DNA of 6,805 nucleotides. Source: Planctomycetota bacterium (lineage in GTDB: Bacteria; Planctomycetota; UBA1135). The translations under genes were made by a program, and so were the position numbers. The DNA lies in the NCBI GenBank assembly GCA_027021325.1, contig JALUUN010000578.1, forward strand, positions 1 to 6,805. The letters run 5' to 3'. Below, piece by piece: positions 1-6,482 of the stretch (position 1 is the stretch's first letter; the number at the start of each line of letters is the position of its first letter). The notes under the pieces are model-generated. The model ran no database searches, was not told the origin of the DNA, and was given only the letters and a program-made list of their open reading frames with translations.

Positions 1-326
1 CGGCCGTGGAGGACGGCCGGGTCGCCTTCGAGGTCGAGGACGACGGCCCCGGCCTCTTGCCGCCGGGCGAGAGGCGGAGCCTGGCCGCCCTCCTCCGGGA
101 GCTCCGCGACCGCGGCGCCTCCGGCATCGGGCTGGAGGTCGTGGAGCGCGTCGCCCGCCTGCACGGAGGCGAGGCCCTCGTCGAGGGACGGGAAGGGGGC
201 GGGACCCGCGTCCACCTGCGCCTTCCGCTGCGGCCGCCGGAGGGCGAGGCGAAGGAGGGAGCGGCCGGGGGCGCGGATCCTCAGGCGCCGCCGTTCGAGG
301 CCGGCCAGGGCCGTCCCTGGAGGTAG
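1..326 (+). CDS. Sensor histidine kinase, C-terminal ATPase fragment (5' end outside window)
   Basis: This is the end of a two-component sensor kinase, covering the last part of the HATPase_c domain, which binds ATP for histidine autophosphorylation. The frame is open from the window edge (first full codon at 3) to a TAG at 324-326. The G1 box DDGPG is encoded at 39-53 and the G2 box GASGIGL at 114-134. A closing segment, LEVVERVARLHGG followed by a Gly-rich GGGTRVHLRLPL strand, is typical of the family. The fold ends near nt 230. About 30 residues of Ala/Gly/Pro/Glu-rich tail follow, with no recognisable domain, and this tail is what overlaps the converging gene. The sensory region, dimerisation helix and phospho-accepting histidine lie upstream and cannot be seen, so the signal is unknown. 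An ATG- or GTG-initiated small protein is unlikely, because the ATPase fold would be cut in half. Confidence 0.9.
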   Translation, partial: AVEDGRVAFEVEDDGPGLLPPGERRSLAALLRELRDRGASGIGLEVVERVARLHGGEALVEGREGGGTRVHLRLPLRPPEGEAKEGAAGGADPQAPPFEAGQGRPWR

Positions 327-637
327 AGCTCGGGCAGTTCCTCCAGGCCGTGGAACTCCTGGAGGGCGCGGCCCAGGTCCAGGCAGCGGTCCAGGCCCTC
401 GGCCTCGTCGCGGCCGAAGCCGCGGATGTGCGCGAGCTCCTCGAGGACCTCCTCCTGGCCGAAGATGCGCAGCGGGCTGTCGGCGCCCGAGACGCAGACC
501 GCCACGCACCAGGTCGTCGGATCGCCGTGGTGGTGGTAGTTGAGGATCAGGCGGCGCCCGAGACGCACGGCCTCGGCCACCTGCGGGCCGAAGCGCGGGT
601 GCTCGGCGATGGCGCGGGGAAGGTCCTCGATGCGCAT
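281..637 (-). CDS. Uncharacterised 118-residue protein, downstream of aminopeptidase P
   Basis: I do not recognise this protein. It is 118 residues, soluble, slightly acidic, with no signal peptide or membrane segment. It opens with a helical stretch (residues 1-28). A likely beta hairpin at about residues 29-50 contains an unusual HHH run (NYHHHGDPTTWC) and two cysteines. A charged Glu/Leu-rich part (about 60-100) looks helical, and the C-terminus is short and loose. The amino-acid mix is balanced, unlike the Arg/Pro/Ala-heavy products of shadow frames, which supports a real gene. Its ATG lies 4 bases after the aminopeptidase stop on the same strand. There is no clear Shine-Dalgarno, so translation is probably coupled to the upstream gene. 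Its 3' end runs 46 bases into the tail of the converging kinase gene. A function linked to the aminopeptidase is only inferred from position. Confidence 0.7.
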   Translation of the reverse strand: MRIEDLPRAIAEHPRFGPQVAEAVRLGRRLILNYHHHGDPTTWCVAVCVSGADSPLRIFGQEEVLEELAHIRGFGRDEAEGLDRCLDLGRALQEFHGLEELPELYLQGRPWPASNGGA

Positions 638-641
638 GGAC

Positions 642-2435
642 TCAGGAGGCGGCAGCCGTCTCGAGGACCTCCGCCGGCACGAGGCCGTCGAGCTCGCGCC
701 GCACCCGGTCCTGGTAGGCGTCGAGCCAGGCTTCCTCGGCGGGGCTCAGGAGCGAGCGGTCGATGAGCTCCTCCTCGAAGGGGATGAAGGTCAGGGGCTC
801 GAAGGCGAGCCAGCGCCGGCCGCCGGCGTCGGTGTGGTCCAGGACGATGCGGTAGAGGTTCTCCAGGCGGATGCCGCCCCAGCCGGGGACATACCAGCCG
901 GGTTCGATGCTCGTGACCATCCCCTCGCGCAGGGGGTGGCCGGCGTAGGGCTTGCGCGCCAGCTCGCTCAGGGCGAAGGGGCCTTCGTGGACGTTCAGGA
1001 AGCAGCCGACGCCGTGGCCGGTGCCGTGGTCGTAGTCGCGGCCGGCGCGCCACATGGGGCCGCGGCAGAGGACGTCGAGGGCGGTGCCGGGAGCGCCGTC
1101 GGGGAAGACCGCCGAAGCGCAGGCGATGTGGGCCCGGAGGACCAGCGTATAGGCGCGGCGCTGTTCCTCGGCCTCGGGCCCGGGCGGGCCGAAGCGGACG
1201 GTGCGCGTGTCGTCGGTCGTGCCGCCGGCGCAGTGCACGCCGGAGTCGATGAGGAAGAGCTCGCCGGGACGGAGCGGCGTCTCGTCGGCGCTTCCGTAGT
1301 GCATGATGGCGCCGTGGGCGCCGGCGGCGGAGATGGTCTGGAAGCTCAGGCCGCGGAAGCCCTCGAGTTCCCGGTACAGACCCTCCAGGTGCTCCTGGAA
1401 GGAACGCTCGGTGACCGCCGCGCCGGCTGCCGCCTGCTCCCGCAGCCAGGCCAGGGCCCGGGTCTTGGCAGCGGAGGCGCGGAGGTTGGCACGGGCCATG
1501 GCCTCGAGTTCGGCCGCGTTCTTCAGGGCCTTGGCCTCCTCCACCGGATCGGCGCCCGCGACCAGGACGGCGCCTGCTTCCTCCAGGGCACGGCGCAGGC
1601 CGTCGGTGGCGGTCGAGGCGTCCAGGAGGACGCGCACGCCGCCCTGGCCGGCGAGGAAGGCCGGCCACTCGCCGTAGTCGTGGAGGACGAGACCGGGCAG
1701 GTCGCCGCGCGTCTCGGGGGGCAGGCGGCGGTCCGGACCGTGCAGGAAGAGGTGCAGGTCCGTGGGCCCGATCCAGGCGAAGGCCTCGAAGACCGGGTTG
1801 AAGGGGATGTCCTCGAGGCTGCGGCGGTTCAAGAGCCAGGCGATGCCGTCGAGCCTGAGGAGGGGCAGGGCCTCGGCGCCGGCGGCCTGCAGGGCCTCGC
1901 GCAGGGCGGCGAGCTTCTCCGCGGGGCTCCGGCCGGCGTCCTCCAGGGGGACGCCGAGGAGCGGCGTCTCCGGCGGCGCGGGGCGGCCCGTCCAGAGCGG
2001 GTCCACGAGGTTCCCGGGCACCGCCTTCCAGGTGGCGCCGGCGGCGGCACAAGCCCGGCCCAGGGCAGCGGCCTGGCCGACGGAGAGGACCGCCGGGTCG
2101 AAGCCGGCCACGGCCTCGGGGGCGAGGCGGGCGAGGGTCTCGGCCAGGGTCGGGTGACCGGGGGCGCCGACCTTGACCAGGTCCACGCCGGTGGCCTGGA
2201 GTTCGACCTCGGCCTGGAGGTGGTAGCGGCCATCGGTGAAGAGCCAGGCGCCGTCGAGGCCGACGAGGACGTCGCCGGCGCTGCCGGTGAAGCCGCTGAT
2301 CCACGGCCGCCGCAGGCGCCACGGCGGAAGGTACTCGTTCAGGTGCTCGTCGCTCGACGGAACGAGGTAGTGGGTCAGGCCCCGCTCGCGCATGGCGGAG
2401 CGCAGCGCCTCGATGCGCCCGGGGATCTCGCTCAT
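642..2435 (-). CDS. Xaa-Pro aminopeptidase (aminopeptidase P, M24B family, long XPNPEP1-like form)
   Basis: This cytosolic dinuclear metallopeptidase removes the N-terminal residue from peptides with proline in position 2. From the ATG at 2435 it is 597 residues, close to the three-domain human XPNPEP1 type and longer than E. coli PepP (about 440). The N-terminal creatinase-like domain starts at once (HYLVPSSDEH, then SGFTGSAG). A second such domain covers roughly residues 130-290, and the pita-bread catalytic domain about 300-530. The five family metal ligands are all present: Asp397 and Asp408 (LIDSG...TTDD), His474 (GTGHGVG), Glu511 (SIEPGWY) and Glu525 (IRLEN). His379 (AIMHYG) and His483 (NVHEGP) match catalytic-site histidines. 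An in-frame ATG at 2522 would add 29 residues absent from the family and would lie upstream of the apparent promoter, so I reject it. The gene probably forms an operon with the 118-residue gene that follows. Confidence 0.95.
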   Translation of the reverse strand: MSEIPGRIEALRSAMRERGLTHYLVPSSDEHLNEYLPPWRLRRPWISGFTGSAGDVLVGLDGAWLFTDGRYHLQAEVELQATGVDLVKVGAPGHPTLAETLARLAPEAVAGFDPAVLSVGQAAALGRACAAAGATWKAVPGNLVDPLWTGRPAPPETPLLGVPLEDAGRSPAEKLAALREALQAAGAEALPLLRLDGIAWLLNRRSLEDIPFNPVFEAFAWIGPTDLHLFLHGPDRRLPPETRGDLPGLVLHDYGEWPAFLAGQGGVRVLLDASTATDGLRRALEEAGAVLVAGADPVEEAKALKNAAELEAMARANLRASAAKTRALAWLREQAAAGAAVTERSFQEHLEGLYRELEGFRGLSFQTISAAGAHGAIMHYGSADETPLRPGELFLIDSGVHCAGGTTDDTRTVRFGPPGPEAEEQRRAYTLVLRAHIACASAVFPDGAPGTALDVLCRGPMWRAGRDYDHGTGHGVGCFLNVHEGPFALSELARKPYAGHPLREGMVTSIEPGWYVPGWGGIRLENLYRIVLDHTDAGGRRWLAFEPLTFIPFEEELIDRSLLSPAEEAWLDAYQDRVRRELDGLVPAEVLETAAAS

Positions 2436-2442
2436 CGGGCGG

Positions 2443-2451
2443 AGTCTAGCA
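2443..2451 (-). promoter_or_regulatory. Extended -10 promoter for aminopeptidase, apparently leaderless
   Basis: Read on the minus strand this is TGC-TAGACT, an extended -10 element (TGn plus TANNNT). Only seven bases (2442 down to 2436) separate it from the ATG at 2435. With usual -10 to start-site spacing, transcription would begin at or next to the A of the ATG, giving an mRNA with no 5' leader. No good -35 is visible 16-18 bp upstream, where the sequence is a GC palindrome. This fits the lack of any Shine-Dalgarno. The call rests on one short motif in GC-rich DNA, but AT-rich hexamers are rare here. Confidence 0.5.
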
Positions 2452-2463
2452 AGCGCGCCGGTT

Positions 2464-2477
2464 CCCGGCCGGCCGGG
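2464..2477. repeat. 14-bp perfect palindrome in divergent control region
   Basis: CCCGGCCGGCCGGG is its own reverse complement. It lies where the -35 box of the minus-strand promoter would be, with its centre about 25 bp upstream of the -10. A dimeric regulator could bind here. It is also made only of C and G, so chance occurrence in such a genome is plausible. Confidence 0.4.
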
Positions 2478-2582
2478 CGAAGCCGCCGACAGCACGCAAA
2501 CGGTTGCTGGCGGGCGGCACATGTGCGTCCTCGTGGCGACGTCTCAGCTCGAGGAGGGCAGACGGAACGAGCGCGTCTTCTG

Positions 2583-2614
2583 CCGGTCTTGCAGATCGAG
2601 GAAGGGATGACCGG
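2583..2614. repeat. 6-bp inverted repeat over the methyltransferase -35 region
   Basis: Perfect arms CCGGTC (2583-2588) and GACCGG (2609-2614) are separated by 20 bases. The right arm overlaps the putative -35 box. It may be an operator, but the arms are short and the spacing wide, so this is a weak call. Confidence 0.2.
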
Positions 2615-2635
2615 AAGGGGCACCGCTGCTACCCT
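2607..2635 (+). promoter_or_regulatory. Putative sigma-70-type promoter for the methyltransferase gene
   Basis: ATGACC at 2607-2612 matches TTGACA at four of six positions. After a 17-bp spacer comes TACCCT at 2630-2635, preceded by TGC (2627-2629), which makes an extended -10. The expected start site is near 2642, giving a leader of about 20 bases. The box TGCTACCCTCC closely matches TGCTAGACTCC in front of the divergent aminopeptidase gene, which raises confidence in both. Confidence 0.45.
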
Positions 2636-2661
2636 CCCCGCCCCCCGGCCTCCCCATCCCC

Positions 2662-3489
2662 ATGCCGCAGCCCCGCTACCGCCAGCTCGACTGGTACGAG
2701 CATCCCCTCTACTACGACATCGGCATCGCGCCGGGGTCGGAGGACGAAGCTGTCTTCCTCGAGGAGGTCCTGAGCGCTCACGGCCGGAGCGAGGGCTTCC
2801 GCGTCCTGGAGCCGGCCTGTGGCAGCGGCCGTCTGCTCCTGGAGATGGCGAAGCGCGGCTACGAGGTCGCCGGCTTCGACGCCAAGGAAGCGATGGTGGA
2901 CTTCGCGCGCCGGCGCCTGGAGGCGGAGGGGCTCTCCGGCGACCTGCGCCAGGCCTGGATGCAGGACTTCGACCTGGGTGCGGAGCGCTTCGACCTGGCC
3001 TTCTGCCTGGTCTGCTCCTTCCAGCACCTCCTCAGCGAGGAGGAGGCCGTCGCCCACCTGCGCTGCGTCGAGCGCAGCCTCAAGCCGGGCGGCCTCTACG
3101 TCCTGGGCTTCCACCTGGCGGACTATGTCCACCAGGGCCTGAGCCGCGAGCGCTGGGTGGCCGAGCGGGACGGGGTCGAGGTCACCTGCAACCTCAGCTT
3201 CTGGCCGCCCGACCCCTGCACCCGGCGCGAGAAGGCGCGGGCGCGCCTGAAGGTCCGTCACCACGGCGCCGCGCCGGAGCTCTACGAGACCACCTGGGAG
3301 TTCCGGACCTACGACCTCGAGGAGCTGCAGCGCCTCCTCGACGCGGTCCCGGGCCTGCGCCATGTCGCCACCTACGACTTCCGCTACGAGATCGAGAGCC
3401 CCCGCGAGCTCGAGGACGACCACCTGGACGTAGTCCTGGTCCTGCGCAGGGAGCCCTTCCCCTCTGGCGCCGGCGCCATCGCGGGCTAG
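2662..3489 (+). CDS. Class I SAM-dependent methyltransferase, substrate unknown
   Basis: This is a 275-residue cytosolic enzyme with the Rossmann-like SAM-binding fold. Motif I, LEPACGSGR, is at residues 49-57. The acidic residue expected to bind the SAM ribose is Asp73 (VAGFD). QDFD at 101-104 fits motif III, and LKPGGLYVLGFHL at 140-152 is the usual strand after the fourth helix. The N-terminus (LDWYEHPLYYDI) and the acidic C-terminal strand LDVVLVLRR are typical of a broad bacterial group with no assigned substrate. Residues about 153-240, between the core strands, probably form the substrate lid. The ATG is the only usable start: an in-frame TGA lies at 2608-2610, and no ATG, GTG or TTG occurs between. 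No Shine-Dalgarno precedes it, and the leader is C-rich. The gene stands alone between a divergent promoter region and maeB, so context gives no substrate clue. Confidence 0.93.
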   Translation: MPQPRYRQLDWYEHPLYYDIGIAPGSEDEAVFLEEVLSAHGRSEGFRVLEPACGSGRLLLEMAKRGYEVAGFDAKEAMVDFARRRLEAEGLSGDLRQAWMQDFDLGAERFDLAFCLVCSFQHLLSEEEAVAHLRCVERSLKPGGLYVLGFHLADYVHQGLSRERWVAERDGVEVTCNLSFWPPDPCTRREKARARLKVRHHGAAPELYETTWEFRTYDLEELQRLLDAVPGLRHVATYDFRYEIESPRELEDDHLDVVLVLRREPFPSGAGAIAG

Positions 3490-3542
3490 AAGAAAAGCCG
3501 GCCGGCGGAGGACGAAAAGGCCCAACGGAGGCCGGCGCCGGG

Positions 3543-3583
3543 AATAATGAACGAAATCCGTGAGCCCGGAGGGGAACGGGGGA
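3543..3583 (+). promoter_or_regulatory. Candidate -10 and ribosome binding site for maeB
   Basis: The 101-bp gap after the methyltransferase holds AATAAT at 3543-3548, an AT-rich island resembling a -10 box. I see no convincing -35 at the right distance. GGAGGGGAA (3568-3576) is a good anti-SD match but sits 14 bases from the ATG. GGGGGA (3578-3583) is a poorer match at 7 bases. Either could serve maeB at 3591. Confidence 0.35.
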
Positions 3584-3590
3584 CCCGCTC

Positions 3591-5888
3591 ATGCCGCTGA
3601 CGACGAGGAAACAGGCGCTCGCCTACCACGCCCAGGGACGGCCCGGAAAGATCGAGGTCGTCGCCACCAAGCCCTGCCTGACGCAGATCGACCTGTCCCT
3701 GGCCTACAGCCCGGGGGTCGCCGAGCCCTGCCGGGAGATCGCCCGGGACCCGGAGAAGGTCTTCGACTACACCGCCCGCGGGAATCTCGTGGCGGTGGTG
3801 AGCGACGGCTCGGCGGTCCTCGGCCTCGGCAGCATCGGCCCGCTGGCGGCCAAGCCGGTCATGGAGGGCAAAGCGGTCCTGTTCAAGCGCTTCGCCGACA
3901 TTGACGTCTTCGACCTCGAGCTCGGGACCCAGGAAGTGGACGAGATCGTCGCCACGGTCAAGAACCTGGAGCCGACGATCAGCGGCGTCAACCTCGAGGA
4001 CATCGCCGCGCCGCGCTGCTTCGAGATCGAGCGGCGCCTGACCGAGGAGATGGGCATCCCGGTCTTCCACGACGATCAGCACGGCACCGCCCTGATCGCC
4101 GGTGCGGCGCTGCTGAACGCCCTGGAGATCGCCGGCAAGGACATCGGCGAGGTGCGCATGGTGGTCAACGGAGCGGGCGCGGCGGCGCTGGCCTGCGCCC
4201 GCTTCGCCATCCACCTGGGGGTGGATCCGGAGAAGATCCTGATCCTCGACTCGAAGGGCGTCCTGACCCCGGGCCGGGAGGACCTCAACCCCTACAAGCG
4301 GGAGTTCGCCCGAGAGACGGACCGGCGCAGCCTGGCCGAAGCCCTGGCGGGCGCCGACGTCTTCTTCGGCGTCTCCGTCGGCAACGTCGTCACTCCGGAG
4401 ATGCTCCGGAGCATGGCCCGCGACCCCATCGTCCTGGCCATGGCCAACCCGGACCCGGAGATCTCCTGGGAAGCGGCCCACGAGGCGCGGCCCGACGTGA
4501 TCATGGGCACCGGGAGGTCGGACTATCCCAACCAGGTGAACAACGTCCTGGGCTTCCCCTACGTGTTCCGCGGCGCCCTGGACGTGCGCGCCTGCTGCAT
4601 CAACGAGGCCATGACCACCGCTGCCGCCCGCGCCCTGGCGGAACTGGCGCGGGAGCCGGTGCCGGGCGAGGTCCTGCGCGCCTACGGCCTCAAGGAGCTG
4701 GCCTTCGGCCGCGGCTATCTGATCCCCAAGCCCCTGGACCCGCGCATCCTGAGCCGGGTGGCGACAGCGGTGGCCCGCGCGGCCATCCAGAGCGGCGTCG
4801 CCCGCCGCGAGGTGGACCTGGGCGCCTACGCCCGGGAGCTGACCGAGCGCATGGGACCGGAGCGCGACCTCATGCGCCGGGTGGTGGCCCAGGCGAGGCT
4901 CGATCCGAAGCGCATCGTCTTCCCCGAGGGCGAGCACGAGGTCGTGCTCCAGGCCGCCGAGTCGGCGGTGCGCGAGGGAATCGCCAGGCCGCTCCTGATC
5001 GGCCGGCCGGAGGAGGTCCAGCGCATGGCGGAGAGCGTCGGCGTCTCCCTGAACGGCATGGAGGTCGTGGACCCGGCCGCCTGGCCGCGCTTCGACGACT
5101 ACGCCCGGGAGCTGAGCCGCATCCGCCAGCACCGCAATCCGCCCATGGAACTCGTGCGCGAGCGGCTCCTCGATCCGACCTGGTTCGGGCCCATGATGGT
5201 GCGCATGGGCGACGCCGACGGCATGGTGGCCGGTGCCACGCGGGCGGTGCGCAAGACCCTGGAGCCGATCCTCAAGGTCATTCCGCTGCAGGACGGAGTG
5301 CGGCGGGCGGCGGCGGTGAGCCTCCTCATCACCAAGCAAGGCGCCCTGTTCCTGGCCGACACCGCCCTGAACATCGAGCCCATCGCCGAGGACCTCGCCG
5401 ACATCGCCATCCTGACCGCGGACTTCGTGCGCCGTCTGGACATCGAGCCGCGGGTGGCCATGCTCAGCTTCTCGAGTTACGGGGGGACGCCTCATCCCCG
5501 GAGCGACATGGTGCGCCGGGCGGTGGAGATCGCCCGCGAGGAGGCGCCGGACCTCCTCATCGACGGCGAGATGCGGGTGGACGCCGCTCTGGACCCGCGA
5601 GTCCAGGCGCGCTACCCGAAGAGCCGCCTCGGCGGCAAGCGCGCCAATGTCCTGATCTTCCCGAGCCTGGAGTCGGCGAACATCGGCTTCAACCTGGTGC
5701 GGCTCCTGGCCGACACCTCGGTGATCGGCCCCCTGCACCTGGGCCTGGCCCATCCCGTGCACATGGCCCAGCCCCACTCCTGCGACGCGAGCGATCTCCT
5801 GCACCTGACGGCCTTTGCGGTCACCGAGGCGCAGGCCCTGGAAGCGGCGGCCCAGGGGCCGGCGGCGGAGGCGGCACGGAGAGCCTGA
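3591..5888 (+). CDS. maeB: NADP-dependent malic enzyme with C-terminal phosphotransacetylase-like domain
   Basis: This cytosolic enzyme oxidatively decarboxylates malate to pyruvate and CO2 with reduction of NADP, linking the TCA cycle to pyruvate and NADPH supply. At 765 residues it matches the usual MaeB length (about 760). The malic domain includes the catalytic Tyr39 (AYSPGVAEP) and Lys94 (GKAVLFKRFADID). The metal ligands Glu136 and Asp137 lie in NLEDIAAP, and Asp162 in HDDQHGT. The NAD(P) fold follows, with VVNGAGAAAL at 191-200, ILDSKG at 218-223 and the substrate-loop Asn in AMANPDPE. From about residue 427 to 748 comes the PTA-like domain, which in this family is generally thought to sense acetyl-CoA rather than catalyse. 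The ATG is the only possible start, because an in-frame TGA at 3561-3563 is followed by no other start codon. The cofactor preference is assigned by family resemblance, not by a decisive residue. Confidence 0.96.
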   Translation: MPLTTRKQALAYHAQGRPGKIEVVATKPCLTQIDLSLAYSPGVAEPCREIARDPEKVFDYTARGNLVAVVSDGSAVLGLGSIGPLAAKPVMEGKAVLFKRFADIDVFDLELGTQEVDEIVATVKNLEPTISGVNLEDIAAPRCFEIERRLTEEMGIPVFHDDQHGTALIAGAALLNALEIAGKDIGEVRMVVNGAGAAALACARFAIHLGVDPEKILILDSKGVLTPGREDLNPYKREFARETDRRSLAEALAGADVFFGVSVGNVVTPEMLRSMARDPIVLAMANPDPEISWEAAHEARPDVIMGTGRSDYPNQVNNVLGFPYVFRGALDVRACCINEAMTTAAARALAELAREPVPGEVLRAYGLKELAFGRGYLIPKPLDPRILSRVATAVARAAIQSGVARREVDLGAYARELTERMGPERDLMRRVVAQARLDPKRIVFPEGEHEVVLQAAESAVREGIARPLLIGRPEEVQRMAESVGVSLNGMEVVDPAAWPRFDDYARELSRIRQHRNPPMELVRERLLDPTWFGPMMVRMGDADGMVAGATRAVRKTLEPILKVIPLQDGVRRAAAVSLLITKQGALFLADTALNIEPIAEDLADIAILTADFVRRLDIEPRVAMLSFSSYGGTPHPRSDMVRRAVEIAREEAPDLLIDGEMRVDAALDPRVQARYPKSRLGGKRANVLIFPSLESANIGFNLVRLLADTSVIGPLHLGLAHPVHMAQPHSCDASDLLHLTAFAVTEAQALEAAAQGPAAEAARRA

Positions 5889-5889
5889 G

Positions 5890-5925
5890 GGGGCCCGGCG
5901 ACCTCGGCTGTGGGTCCTGGGCCCC
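5890..5925 (+). terminator. GC-rich hairpin just after maeB, possible terminator
   Basis: GGGGCCCGG (5890-5898) can pair with CTGGGCCCC (5917-5925), giving nine pairs including one G-U, with an 18-base loop. It begins one base after the maeB stop codon. No T-tract follows, so it is not a standard intrinsic terminator. It may act as a 3'-end stabiliser. The remaining 150 bases to the next gene show no clear promoter. Confidence 0.3.
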
Positions 5926-6076
5926 GAGGGCCGGGCCGGGGAAGGGCTTGAGGGTGGAGCGCCCTCCGGCCGATGGATTCCCAGCGAATCCCTCCCCAAG
6001 ACGCCTTCCCTCCGTCCGCTAAGGGGACGAGGGTGCCCGGGGCGTCTCCCCCACCGACGACGGGCACGGGCTCGAC

Positions 6077-6481
6077 ATGAACGCATCCCCTGAACTCCCC
6101 CGGTCCTGGCCGAGGCTCCTGGTCGTGGACGACAATCCGGTCAATCGCAAGGTCCTGGTGCGGACCCTGCAGAAGCTGGGCTTCGAGGCCGACGCCGTGG
6201 AGAACGGGCTGGAGGCGGTCCGGGCGGTCCAGGGGGCGGAGTACGGGGCGGTCCTCATGGACTGCCACATGCCGGTGATGGACGGCTACCAGGCGACGGC
6301 GGAGATCCGCGCCGGCGAGGAAGCGGGCCGGCGGCTGCCGATCATCGCCGTCACCGCCCACGACCAGGACACGAACCGCACGCTGGCGGCCGAGGCGGGC
6401 ATGGACGACTTCCTGCCCAAGCCCATCGACCGTTCGAAGCTGGCCGAGACACTCCAGCGCTGGCTGCAGCCGGCGGCCTGA
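6077..6481 (+). CDS. Stand-alone response regulator receiver (REC) domain protein
   Basis: This is a single-domain phospho-receiver of 134 residues with no output domain. Visible REC residues are the acidic pair Asp18 and Asp19 (LVVDDN), the phospho-acceptor Asp62 (VLMDCHMPVMDG), the switch Thr93 (IAVTAHD), the aromatic switch position Phe112 and Lys115 (FLPKPID). The NPVNRKV and MDCHMPVMDGYQAT signatures are typical of receiver domains found in hybrid histidine kinases and phosphorelays. It may therefore act as a relay or phosphate sink, or signal by protein contact. The start is fixed: an in-frame TAA at 6020-6022 is followed by no ATG, GTG or TTG before 6077. No Shine-Dalgarno is evident. 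No kinase is adjacent, since the kinase fragment at the window start is about 5.7 kb away, so the partner is unknown. The C-terminus stops directly after the last helix. Confidence 0.95.
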   Translation: MNASPELPRSWPRLLVVDDNPVNRKVLVRTLQKLGFEADAVENGLEAVRAVQGAEYGAVLMDCHMPVMDGYQATAEIRAGEEAGRRLPIIAVTAHDQDTNRTLAAEAGMDDFLPKPIDRSKLAETLQRWLQPAA

Positions 6482-6482
6482 G

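Noticed and set aside
547..2322. A 591-codon minus-strand frame inside the aminopeptidase gene
   Set aside because: It is a frame-shifted reading of the aminopeptidase with an Arg/Pro-dominated product, so it is not a gene.
2436..2522. A 29-residue N-terminal extension of the aminopeptidase from the ATG at 2522
   Set aside because: The extension is outside the family fold, would include the promoter-like box and palindrome, and does not look like a signal peptide. The ATG at 2435 fits the family start.
2392..2623. Small open frames in the divergent control region on both strands
   Set aside because: Their products are compositionally biased, overlap the promoters and the start of the aminopeptidase, and have no ribosome site or recognisable domain.
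540..3563. A 1007-codon open frame on the plus strand
   Set aside because: It lies antisense to the well-supported aminopeptidase gene and then runs out of frame through the methyltransferase. Its product is Gly/Arg/Pro/Ala-rich with no domain. Long antisense frames are expected when codon third positions are nearly all G or C.
3486..6086. An 866-codon open frame on the minus strand
   Set aside because: It is the antisense shadow of maeB. The product is rich in His, Arg, Gly and Asp with no recognisable fold, while the opposite strand has an intact catalytic motif set.
5612..6361. A 249-codon minus-strand frame across the maeB and receiver gap
   Set aside because: It is antisense to two firmly identified genes, and its product resembles no protein family.
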